Below are positions 10,212 through 20,445 of a stretch of 49,098 nt of DNA, piece by piece. The stretch lies in contig JAQGAU010000047.1 of NCBI GenBank assembly GCA_034698045.1, positions 1 through 49,098 of the forward strand, given 5' to 3'. The stretch comes from Paramacrobiotus richtersi. Its lineage: Eukaryota; Tardigrada; Eutardigrada; Parachela; Macrobiotidae. Numbering within the stretch: position 1 is the first letter of the stretch; the number at the start of each line of letters is the position of its first letter. The notes beneath the pieces were generated by a model that worked only from the letters and a program-made list of their open reading frames with translations, searched no databases and had not been told where the DNA came from. The translations under genes were made by a program, and so were the position numbers.

Positions 10212-11237
10212 ATGGCGTTCGCCCATAATTTCACGACATATAACTTCACAGCACTTCCCTCGTCACCTGTGCCTCCTGACTGGTCAGCTGAAATAATCGC
10301 CAAAATCATCATCGCAGCATTGTCCTTTTCTTTCAATGCCGCACTCGTTGCCCTGCACCTCGTCAAACCATCATTCATCACCAACTTTACCGTTTATCTC
10401 CTGTTTCTCTACAGTGCCAATACCGTATACTTGGCCGGCGCGTTAACGCTCCAGTTCCTTAGCGAAGTTCTCCGTGTGGGCGTCGCCAGCTTCGGCTCGT
10501 CGACGTGTCATTTTTACACATACATGCGGCGAGTCTTCGGCATTATCCCCGTAATGGCGCACGTCCTGATCGCACTTAATCGACTCTGGGCGCTGACCTA
10601 TCCGATCGCATATCGCAATCGACACACCGTGAAAATGGCCATTTTGGTTTGCACGGGCACGGCGTGTTACGCTCATGCTTTCTCTCTCCCAACATTCGTT
10701 TTGAATTGGCATTCGCGCAATGGACTTGACGCGTCTGGAAAGGTGGTATGTGTTGGAAAACCAACAGTATCAATGGTGCAATGGGCAAGAGCGGACATTT
10801 GCGTTAATCGGTTTCTGCCGTTGTTCATCATCATCGGTTCGTATGGGTACATTTTTGCGAAACGGTGGAGAAAGAAGCAAAACCGGGTTACTGCACATTC
10901 TGCCAGTCGGAGTTACAATCAATTCTCTGTGAATACGGTTGCTGTAAATGTAGCTGCTGGAGCACAGTCAACATCGACTGTTACGGAGCAGGCGAGGGTC
11001 AAAGTTGCCAAGGGTCCGTCGACGGTGCATAAGAAGGTTGTACATCCTTTTTTGGTTTTAACGATAACTACAGCTGTTGTCGTCGTGTGCTGGTTACCCA
11101 TGGGCGTAATTTATTTCTGCATGCAGTTTCTCAGTATCCCTTTTGGGGCTGCCTTCCTGGAGGCTTTCCTCTTGTTATATTCTATGCAGTTCTTGTTCGA
11201 TCCGCTGATGTGGCCATTCAGCTTGCGAAAGTCGTGA
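10212..11237 (+). CDS. Rhodopsin-like 7TM receptor with intronless coding region (tail-less type), copy 3
   Basis: A 341-aa receptor, the only plus-strand member of the tail-less trio. N-terminal glycosylation sites are HNFT and YNFT. TM3 begins SSTCHF, the loop-2 Cys is KVVCVGK, the DRY position is NRLWA, TM6 has CWLP and TM7 has DPLMW, ending SLRKS. The third intracellular loop is rich in Ser/Thr/Val and differs most from the paralogs, as expected if coupling specificity diverged. ATTTTCCAG immediately precedes the ATG, so a leader intron may end there, as in copy 1. Ligand unknown. Confidence 0.93.
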   Translation: MAFAHNFTTYNFTALPSSPVPPDWSAEIIAKIIIAALSFSFNAALVALHLVKPSFITNFTVYLLFLYSANTVYLAGALTLQFLSEVLRVGVASFGSSTCHFYTYMRRVFGIIPVMAHVLIALNRLWALTYPIAYRNRHTVKMAILVCTGTACYAHAFSLPTFVLNWHSRNGLDASGKVVCVGKPTVSMVQWARADICVNRFLPLFIIIGSYGYIFAKRWRKKQNRVTAHSASRSYNQFSVNTVAVNVAAGAQSTSTVTEQARVKVAKGPSTVHKKVVHPFLVLTITTAVVVVCWLPMGVIYFCMQFLSIPFGAAFLEAFLLLYSMQFLFDPLMWPFSLRKS

Positions 11238-12371
11238 AGTACGTCAAGGGAGGTTGACCTGCAGATCACAAGAATTTACAATTCCAACAGCTAGAACTCT
11301 GTGGAACTCTGCACTAAGCACTGCAGACCACTGTTTCTTCCTTCCATGGCTCTCCACAAGAACCATTTTGAACAGGTGCATGACTCTTTGAATAGTCAGA
11401 ATTCTCCGTCTTCAGCAAGGATTATTTTGCCGATAACAGTCAGTGTGACGGTCAACTGCGGAACGGATGGCCAATCTACGGTGCGCTGGTTGATTATTTG
11501 TTACCTAGCTGAGCTTGGATTTTTTTGCTGCTATGAATGATGAATGAACGGGTATAACCGCCTCACTTCATCGCAATCCTTTGCTGTATCGTCGTTCATA
11601 GCATGTTACTTGACAGGCCACATGTGGTTTGTAAGAAAAACATTGGTTTTGGTTTAGATATCTGGTGCATTGCTTGTACAGTCCCATTCCAGAATAACTA
11701 TTCAAAATTTGCTTCTACAGACAAAACTACCGTCTTATTTCCGCCCTGTCATGTGATGCCAGAGGGAGTCTGTGAGGAATGGGAATGGCATGTAGTACAT
11801 GGCAGCTGACAACCGACATAGCCTGAAACTGCTGTGCATTAAAGTCATCAAAAAAAGGAGCGGAAATGATCGGGGGTATCATGCTCAGCTGAAATACATA
11901 CAAATTATCATTGATTCTGCTTACCTATCTCATCTTGCATGGTTAGTGATGCATCCTAGCGTATCACGAGCTGTGACTTTCGACGAATGATGCTTTCCAC
12001 CGCAAAAATGTTCACCAGTCTTGCTTCATTGGTTTCTTGTATGCTTTCGCTTAAAAGTCTTGTTGTACTGTGGCTGGATCCAACTAGCAGTTATACTGAT
12101 TAATATTCCATGAAGAAATTTTACGTCACGAAAGTGCACAATGTTTAGCGGAAGTGATTGGGAGTTGCTTTACTGTGTATTTACAATAGATTTGCGAAAT
12201 CCCAGCTCGAACAGCGTCAAAGCAACGTTTGCCGGATTGTTTTATGAGTATTATTGCAGAAGGTTACCGTAGCCACTTTGGTATTACCGCATTATGGCTA
12301 CTTTTCCAGCATAGGTTTGACGAAGAACCTGCTGAGGGCGCTGCTGAGCATGAAACCCTTCGGTGACACAA
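11238..12371. other. Intergenic, nothing recognised
   Basis: About 1.1 kb after receptor copy 3. Short open frames have no family signature or splice support. Confidence 0.45.
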
Positions 12372-13008
12372 TGCGACACTAAAAGTACCTCGAGGTACGC
12401 GTATCTATACAACACGCAATGACGAATAAAATCGGTGGCAGTTTGTGGTAATTATATTCGAGCGTAAGACCACTCGCCGCTTGTTACGACTACGTCTTCT
12501 TGTTGACCTTAATCCCGGCTGCAAGGTGAATTATGTTGTAAGCCAATCTCTCAGATTCCCATCCGCCCATATAATAATTATGAATAATGTATGAGGCATA
12601 TTACACACCTGCGTTTTCAGTTTGGTCATTATTCGAGCAAGTGTTCCATACCATCATACCGTGTAACCATTGCGAAAAATCCTTTCGGGCATTATAAGCA
12701 GGTATAGCACCGGCTGACTCTATGCAATTTCGTTTTGTCTGGGCCCATTAATGACCGGAACTGGAAATGAGCCAGCAGGTGTATGTATAATATCCACAAT
12801 AATTAGTTATGTTGGCGTATGGAAATGTGAAAGCAACATGGGATAATGTACATCGCAGCCAGCAGACTGTGAGGCTGACAGTCTCGTAACGGTATTCTTA
12901 TTACTAAGGTCAACAAGAAGAACGTGCGGTGGGCTTCCGCTCGATTGGAATATCTTTAAATCACCACTGCTTCTGCTAATCATCTTGTTTTGCCTTGTTA
13001 GTGTCGTT
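12372..13008. mobile_element. Non-autonomous inverted-repeat (MITE-like) element
   Basis: The two halves are imperfect reverse complements. Left-arm blocks TCGAGCGTAAGACCACTCGC and CTTCTTGTTGACCTT (12,458-12,510) reappear inverted at about 12,908-12,945. The outer ends share CGACACTAA-type sequence. The middle (TTTGGTCATTA against TAATGACCGGAA) is also inverted. No coding region is present. I could not define a target duplication. Confidence 0.6.
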
Positions 13009-13205
13009 CAACTCCTTGCAGACATTTTGGCTGCCATACTGTACGACCCCTGACGTCCCGGTTCAGTGCAGTACAACACAAACAACTTGGCAGCAATTCG
13101 TTATATTGTAATATTGAAAAAATACTGATATATGGTATAAAGTGCCTTCCAGTTTCTTTACCAAAAAGATACTGGTTTGTTTTTTGTTCATGTATCCGTT
13201 TACAG

Positions 13206-13316
13206 AAATACGATGTGTTAAGCCTGGATAACAAGACAGCCAACGTTCATGGAAATGACTTGAGACAGTTACCGAGGCTAAGGGCATTGTCGTTAGATTT
13301 TTGTCGGTATATACAG
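13206..13316 (+). CDS. Lone LRR-like exon (gene incomplete or relic)
   Basis: A 111-nt, 37-codon open block bounded by a CGTTTACAG acceptor and a CAG|GTAAAA donor, in phase 0 at both ends. The translation (KYDVLSLDNKTANV, then GNDLRQLPRLRALSLDFC) has the LxxLxLxxN/C spacing of a leucine-rich repeat. I found no partner exons within several kb on either side. It may be a relic, or an exon of a gene whose other exons I cannot see. Confidence 0.3.
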
Positions 13317-14387
13317 GTAAAAGTGGTCGCAAGAACACTTTGTTTGCCCGTGTTGGCTCTTATGCTGACCAGGCTGATACGATGTTTACCCCTGAGAACT
13401 GGCTCCCGCATATTGGGGGCGCGAATGGTTGTTCGCCCCCATAGGGGCTCAGTAATTCACCTCGCTTTTGTTTTAATTCTGTGTGATTGTTTGACTAACT
13501 TTTGCTTTTGTTTTATTATTGAGAATTTTCTTTATTACTTTAACCGTTTACCACGAGGCATATGTGAATTAATATGAATATAAAATGCATTAATCAGGAA
13601 CATTTCGTCCATGATTTCAGTTACGTTTGCCTCTTTTACTTCATCATGAACACAGAAAAACACAAAAGCGAAGCACTAGCAGGAATATCAGGAATCATAC
13701 ATGAATGCCAGCTAAGGTACCGTTGTAACAAAATGATACTGTACAGAGTACCTACACTAAAATCAATAGGGTCGGATGATTATGATGTGCCCTAATTATA
13801 AAGCGCTGACACGCAGAACGTAAAACATCAGTTAACTCGAAAACTGGAAATGATACTCATGTAAATGATTAGGGATAGATACACATAAAGGACTGTTCCA
13901 GTTCAACGGAAAAAGTCCTGGGCCAGGAACCAAGATAACATCAACGTGTATGCTAAAACGAAGCCAGGATGCGCCTTTTCAGGATCTCCAGTCCAAGTTC
14001 AAATGCGACGTTCTCGTAAGACAGTCCTCTTACATCTGCAAATCGTCCTCAGCACCCCGTGCCTAAAGATACCAGACTGATGCCGGTTTATGTGGTGTTC
14101 TACATGGAAATGTAACAAGCACTATCAACCACCAAAAGAACTTACACGGTAATTTGAAAAACCGACCTTACGGTATTGGTTCCAAATAGTTCTTCCGCCA
14201 TAATCAATCGACAAGCAAAACTTCTCTTCTACCTAACACACTTTCTCCATATCAAGGGAGACGAGGTTTAGTATAAAAGGAGTTCATCAGAAAAACGTCA
14301 GATTTTTGCAAGTAAGATTTGTGATTCTTTTGTATACGAAAAGATATCAGCTGCTATGCGAGATATTCGTGTACCTCAGGCCTGCAT
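13317..14387. other. Intergenic, nothing recognised
   Basis: About 1.1 kb. A small GC-rich hairpin (GGGGGCGCGAA..TTCGCCCCC) lies near 13,415-13,443. A frame open from about 13,912 to 14,070 has no recognisable family. Confidence 0.4.
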
Positions 14388-15240
14388 CTGAACGGGGATG
14401 ATCAGCTCCACTTCGATGGTCTCGTTGAGCGCTAGGACGTACGTCCAACCCGAGCGATTCTTGTCGATTTCTTTGACTATCTCACTGCTGATTTGAATGA
14501 CCTTCGGCTTTAGCCCGTCGGATTTTGTATACTAGGTGCCTGTGCCATACTGGTCCACCAGCCGGGTAATGCTGCCTTTGTCGTTCACGTTTTGTCCTCT
14601 GAAATCAGCACAAAATTCACAAGAAAATTCATCTTAATGTTAATTTGTACAACGCCTATGGAAGATAAACGCCACACAAACCATTCCGAAGTTTGCGAGT
14701 TCTAAAATCAGTTCCGTTTGTTTTAAACTTGTGTATGAATACTATGAAATCGGGTTTAAAGTTCCAAACCAGTTACAACCAAATCAAAACAGCGTACTAG
14801 AAAACCGAAAGTCTAGTTGGGCCCTTAAAAGTTTACGGTTCATTCAGCTGGTCTCCTTATTTTGCCTTTCGTCTACTGATATTTCGTACTTACGAGATGA
14901 TAAAATAAAACAGTTATCCCGTCTGCGACGCAGTCCAGTTGCTCGGAGGAGTGATTTTCGTTGATCCTCCAAGAGTGAGCGTCTTCCCGCAGTACTCCCA
15001 ATTAACAAGTGATTCGATCCGGCATACCCAGTCTCCACAAGGAATGTCTGGATATTCCGGAGTGGGGTTCACACGCAGCCGGGTCTCGAATTTCCATACA
15101 CGCAGCCGGGTCTCGAATTTCCATTGATAATCGACGGCCGTGGCACCACCTTCAATGATTCGGATTTCACGTGGAGGAACTTTGAAGCGAAGTACCACAC
15201 ACGGCGACTTCGTACGCACAGTACCACTAACGCCAGACAT
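14388..15240 (-). pseudogene. Decayed gene of unknown family, two exon-like blocks
   Basis: The first block starts at the ATG at 15,240 (MSGVSGTVRTKSPCVVLRFK) and reads as a beta-rich, cysteine-containing protein. It holds a 27-bp tandem duplication (9 residues, WKFETRLRV-like, in frame) at about 15,070-15,124. The natural-looking frame then appears to shift near 14,980 before an ATCTC|GTAAGT donor at about 14,897. The second block follows a CTGATTTCAG acceptor near 14,602 and reads GQNVNDKGS to EVELIIPVQMQA, but has an in-frame TAG at 14,532-14,534. Duplication, frame change and stop together suggest a pseudogene. A functional gene with unusual splicing cannot be excluded. The family is not recognised. 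Confidence 0.5.
15070..15124. repeat. 27-bp tandem duplication
   Basis: Two adjacent copies of ACGCAGCCGGGTCTCGAATT plus 7 more bases, identical by eye, inside the decayed gene. A length of 27 keeps phase and repeats nine residues. Confidence 0.85.
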
Positions 15241-15920
15241 TGTGTGAACTCGCAAGGTGTCTCATAGAGGAACAAATTCGGATAACCCAAACGTTTTTAA
15301 TCTAGCTTTGGATGAAACGTAAGAAGAGTGAAGAAAGATGATTGACGAGACCGAAGAAATTGAAGAAATACGACTGTGAAATGCCATGCAAACATGGAGC
15401 AGCTTTAGTGTGTGACTAGTGGTGCCATTTTGTGTGCTGTCTCTTTGTTCTCTCATTCGGCCCCAGCGCAACCTAAACGCCCCCGCGTGCATGCATGGCT
15501 TTGCATGAACTTTTGACCTAGTTTCATGCAAACGTGTTCCAGCCTCGAGGCAGGCGACTGCTTCCGATTCGGAACAAGGCTAGAGCAAATAGCCGCTGCC
15601 GCAGTGCTACTTTCTCTATATTGGTTTCCAGAGGCTACGCCTAGTTCAAAACCACGCCTGGTTTTGACTGTGCTTCTACATGCAGACTTTGTATTCTTTG
15701 ATCAAGCACGAAAGCAAAGCAAGGTCTTCTCAGCAGTGTAATGCGAAAATCAAATTGAATAAAATCGGGCCAAATCGACTGCAACAGACATGCCTGTTAT
15801 CAGTTGAGGGCATATTGTGCTCAGTACAATCGGTAGTTGTGGATTTTTTCTTGGTTCTTTTGTGGGTAAGGATCACTAGTTTCCGGTGATGCGGCAACAC
15901 ATTTGTTGCGGAACATATCA

Positions 15921-18900
15921 TTATTTGGGATTGTTCACTTCTTCGTCCGCACTCATCTCCTGCATGGGTTTCAGGTTCGTTCCGTTGATTTCAACGACAC
16001 TCCACGCGTTCCCCACTCTGTTAGGCGCAAAATATTCCGCCCATAATTTATTGCCAGTGTACAGTTGGACTGCAGCGCACCAGGTTGCCATATTACTCCT
16101 GCCTTTATCATAACGTGATCGCCTGTCAGATAGACTAATACGGTATATTCCTGGCAGCTGCTTGGTTATTAGGCCAGTTTGAAGTCCTCTGCTGTAGGTC
16201 ATGTACTCTACAAAACCATCCGGGCTTTGTCCATTATATGCATCCGACTGGTTTTGGCTGATGCTGTTCCCTGACGGCATCCGAATATGTATGCCCGGAA
16301 ATAACCGGCTTCCTGAGTATCCAAAGGGGCTGCACTTTAGCACAGGCACAATACGGATGTGACTACTGTTGAAATTTGGAGACATTACAATATAGTCATA
16401 TCTGGTCTTTTTCCCGCTGAGAACGACAACGGTGAAAGTGATGGTTATGTATCCACTCTTCGATGCAGTGACCGTGTAGTGACCTGCAGGCAGGATAGCA
16501 GTCCAAGGCTTGCCGTTTGTTTGAATGCTGACCAGCGGCGACCCTGAACAACTGTTCATTCCGCTGCGAAAATCTAAGTTCACGTCGGCAAGGCGGCTGG
16601 TAGACAGCCAGTTCTGGCTGTAGAGATGATATAAATTTGTTGGGATCTGGAGATCATAAACTGTCCCACTAGCTATTCCGATAACAGGAACGCGCTTAAG
16701 TACAAAGAGCAATGGTTCCATAAATGTAGTTGCCGCATTGTGGTTCTCAAACAGCCGAACAGTTCGAAGAGTAATCGGGTAGTATCCTGCTGTCGTAAAG
16801 GTAACTAGAAGCTGGGGAGCATTTGTCTTTGGCAGAGACAGCGAAAACTCCCCAAACTGATCGGATGTTGCAGTTAGCTCCTGGCAAACCGATGAGTGAT
16901 CTCCAGTTTGAACAGTAGCGGTGATAACCGTGTGATTAAGTGACCGCATTGTATCGGCATCTCGCATGAGCCACGTGGCAGTTGCTTTTGGCTCGAGCGC
17001 GGTGCAGTTAGTCTCGAACTGCTGGTAGTCTGCAAAACAGCAAAATAAGAACATTGTGCCGTTTGCATCGTGTACTGTACACATCATATTCGTATTCTGC
17101 ACGATGGAGAAAAAGCGCCAGCAGGACTGCGGCGCTTTCTTGAAATAAAGCAGCTATCCGTAACACGGCCAATTTCAAGCCAACAATTGTAAGAATGCCA
17201 AAGTTTATTGATTTTGATGATATCAAAATAAACATCGTGAGTTTTGAGTTTTTAAATCCGCTAGATTAGATGAAGCATGTCCCTATCCCATGCTAGGTGA
17301 ACTAATGCAGAGATCTGGGAAGATTGTTCTGAACCATCAGAGTACCATAATGTAATATGCAGCAACATAAGCGAATTTAAGACGCAAGTTGCAAGAAGTT
17401 TGAATGAAACGCTGATTTATTTTGAGAGGGCAGTGTATTCAAACTATCGCCGCTCGGGCACAATAGCCGGACGTTGCGCGCACACTTTTCTGGATACTAT
17501 ACGTAGACCTAGATTTCTGGATACTATAATTTTATCGACTATATTATTTATGGCACATTAGCCGTGATCTTTTCAAATCTACGTGTATTCCAACCATAAC
17601 ACCGCTGTAGTTCGTCTCCATATCAGCGCAAATACATTCAAGCAACACATATCTGGCTTTTCTGCACATTACCTGGGGTCCGATTGCTGGCCACCGTCAT
17701 TGTTGGTTGCTTGAGAGGATGGAATCCACTAGACAATACGGCGCTCTGAACATTTCCATTGCCGGCATTATAATATGCTGGTGTGACATAGTCAGCCGTC
17801 CGTTTAGTGACCAAGATCGGAAGAGCTTTGAGATCGTGTTCCTCACGTAGTGGCCCCAAAGCTATGCAGTATAGCGGAAAGGGTTCGATGATGATATCAT
17901 TGCCGTTCCACCGCACGTAACCTTTGCCCATTTTCAAGTCAGTAATTGCTTTGGCAACAGAAGGCGATGCTTCAAGCGCGATGCCCGTTTCACTTGTTAC
18001 GTTATCTCCTTTCATAATTCTCTTCAGCCAGTTTTTGCCGTCGCTAAACAACCCTGCAAAACTGCTGGCTACAGCATCTGGCCGTTGTGATTCATCACGC
18101 CAAAATGTTGCCTGCCACATCGCATCGGTGAATTCCGAGGATAATGTGGAATTATAGTGAAGCTTTCGGGACAAATAGAACAGGAGCTGATCAATTTGCT
18201 CGTCACTCACAAACTCATCGACATTGAGGGAAGTTTCTAAGCTGATCCACAAGGTTTCGCGAACAAGGTCGTCAAAATCAGACCGCTGCATGAAAACGTA
18301 ATCAGCTCCTGGGTGGCCATCGTCTATTGCCTGAAATGTGCGCGATGCCTGTATGTGATCCGATTGGACATTCAGTGTCGCCTGGGATGTGTTGGGAAGA
18401 CGATATGCAAAGGCCAGCTGAACGTTCGGCGCAAAGTGTTCGCTATCTGTGGCCAGTGATTCATTTAACTTGTCGCATGAATCCGCAGTCGAACAGAGAA
18501 TCCGCAAACTGACAGTCTGGGGATGATTCGCGATAGATTTCCATTTGTTTCCAAGTCGGCTGACTTGCCAGTTGTCGATAGCGTCAATGCGCATCCACTT
18601 AAAGGGAAGTAGCCAAACATTTGGATGCTGGATCCCTGTTTTTAGGGATATGTATGAACGGATATGACGGGTATAATCTTCGTCCCATAGTCCTACTGTC
18701 ACGCGGTTACATAGTGCGGATCGGGACTATTGGGGCGATTCGGAAGCAAAACACAGGCCGGAGTATAGTAAAACGTTGGGTCAACGCGTACGGTTGTCGA
18801 TGGTGGTTGGAAAATGTGGATGTGGTAACCTCGATGCTCAATAGCGTAGGTGGGAAGAGACAGATCAAGCGTTCCTAGAGCAAAAGTGACAAAATGAAGA

Positions 18901-19262
18901 AAAACACACAGCATGGAGACGGTATTAATTTGCATTTTAAGCAGTAGCTGAATTGAGAAAGATGCCTACATTATAGACATCGATTTGCGTCGCTTTATTT
19001 CTAACAACAGGAAACTTTGTTAAGAAAATTTGTTTATGAGAAAAGCCTAGCGACGACTGGACTTGTTACTTGCATGATCGCATCAATCATTTTCTGGTAG
19101 CGGCGATTGAGGAAACAATCTGGCCCTACCGAAAATCTCAAAAGTACTGCAGTACAAACATAGCCTCACTGTGTTACGCAAACTAAGGCATACAGTACCT
19201 TGGACTCCATAAACTGTAATGCCAAGAGCAAATGACAGCAAATATATAAATATGTGTCCCAT
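15921..19262 (-). CDS. Large secreted beta-sandwich protein, three exons with one frame break
   Basis: My model is exon 1 at 19262-19199 (signal peptide MGHIFIYLLSFALGITVYG), exon 2 at 18874-17673 and exon 3 at 17029-15921. The acceptors are strong (CACTTTTGCTCTAG and TTGCTGTTTTGCAG) and both introns keep phase. The product would be about 790 aa, extracellular, with several N-glycosylation sites. Exon 3 has two modules resembling carboxypeptidase regulatory-like/Cna-B folds: FSLSLPKTNAPQLLVTF with AGYYP, and later ILPAGHYTVTASKSGY. I do not recognise the N-terminal half. At about 18,700 the frame ends (DPHYVTA stop), and the downstream frame resumes as VTVGLWDEDY. One extra base, or loss of 8, would join them. 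This may be a sequence error, an allele or early decay. The rest of the frame is intact, so I call it a gene. Confidence 0.7.
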
Positions 19263-19377
19263 TTCCTGAATATTTGCACGCGTTCCTTTAGAGATAGGAC
19301 ACATAGAAGTAGCGCGGAAAATTTCGTAAATTACAGCTGAGTAGTCCATCCCAGAATATAAGGCTGAAAACAGCACC

Positions 19378-20445
19378 TTATAAATGCTGATAACATGGAT
19401 GAGTCATGAGCCGACAAGGCGCGGCAAAGACTGAATTGCCGGAAATGTCGCATTGTACTGGTGGACTTTGCCACGAACCGTATTGTATCTCATGAATATG
19501 AAAGCATAAACAATTCACTCTCACAGTTCGATTGAAAACTGATGTCAACCAATGGAATGCAGATTTTGAGCTAGTGGCACACAATACGTCACGGTACTCG
19601 GCATCAGTTACGGAAAGTTACAAAGCTGAGGCGGTATCAAATGGTCGATATTTCAATGGGCTGGCGACCGGCTACAGCGGCATTTCGGTGGAAGAAACTT
19701 GGAAGCAAAGGGACACGAGACAACATGATACGCCCTGCACCACTAACACCGGACAGACATTGCGCGTTCACTAATAATTTGGTTTGTTGAAAAACAACTT
19801 GGGCAACCAAAAATTTTCAGTTTTTGGGTTTTGTGATAACTGGAAAAGCGTATTTGGAATCCATTCAAGCAATTACCGAAAATCATGCAGTCACAATACG
19901 AGAGGCCGAAGGGGTGCGTACAGTGAAGTCGTGTAACTGAAATTCGCGAAAACCTAGAATCAGTTGTCATTGCCAAGTTTGAATTTTAGCTTGTTGATCA
20001 TTATTCGGCAGAGTGCTTCTAACGGTTGTCAGTGTAGTTACCGTAGCGTCAGTGTGACGCCATCGTTTTTTCTTGTAATTACGCATCGTCCGTTGTTTGT
20101 TGCATCCAGCTTACACCGACATAGCTGCACCCTGGATTTGGGAGCGTAAAGAAATTCTCTTTATCTCTTCGATTAAGAATGATACGCAACCGCAGGAATG
20201 CAGGTTACCAGTTGACGCTGCAAACTAATGACGCACAATCAGTCGCGATGCACGACACTGCTAATGGCATATAACAGCACAAACTGCATTAATGGGACGT
20301 TATCAGATGGCCCATCTGCCTAATGAGACATTCGATCGTATGGCACTGTAGTCAGCGTTGGCTAGAACTAACGTCAGAATGCTCACATCGACTACACTGA
20401 CAGCAGCGCATCGCCTCCTGGTCGCAAGTTGCGCAGTAGACTTTC
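19378..20445. other. Intergenic with a relic of the 15-kb decayed gene
   Basis: On the minus strand, about 19,765-19,560 resembles the start of the decayed gene at 15,240. ATGTCTGTCCGGTGTTAGTGG matches its start region, followed by a SLCFQVSSTEM-like segment comparable to VVLRFKVPPREI, with frame breaks. The rest of the interval shows nothing I can support. Confidence 0.35.

Noticed and set aside
18702-18935. Alternative start of the large secreted protein at MQINTVSML (18,935)
   Set aside because: It reads through an intron end. CACTTTTGCTCTAG at 18,875 is a strong acceptor, and the signal-peptide exon at 19,262-19,199 joins it exactly in phase.
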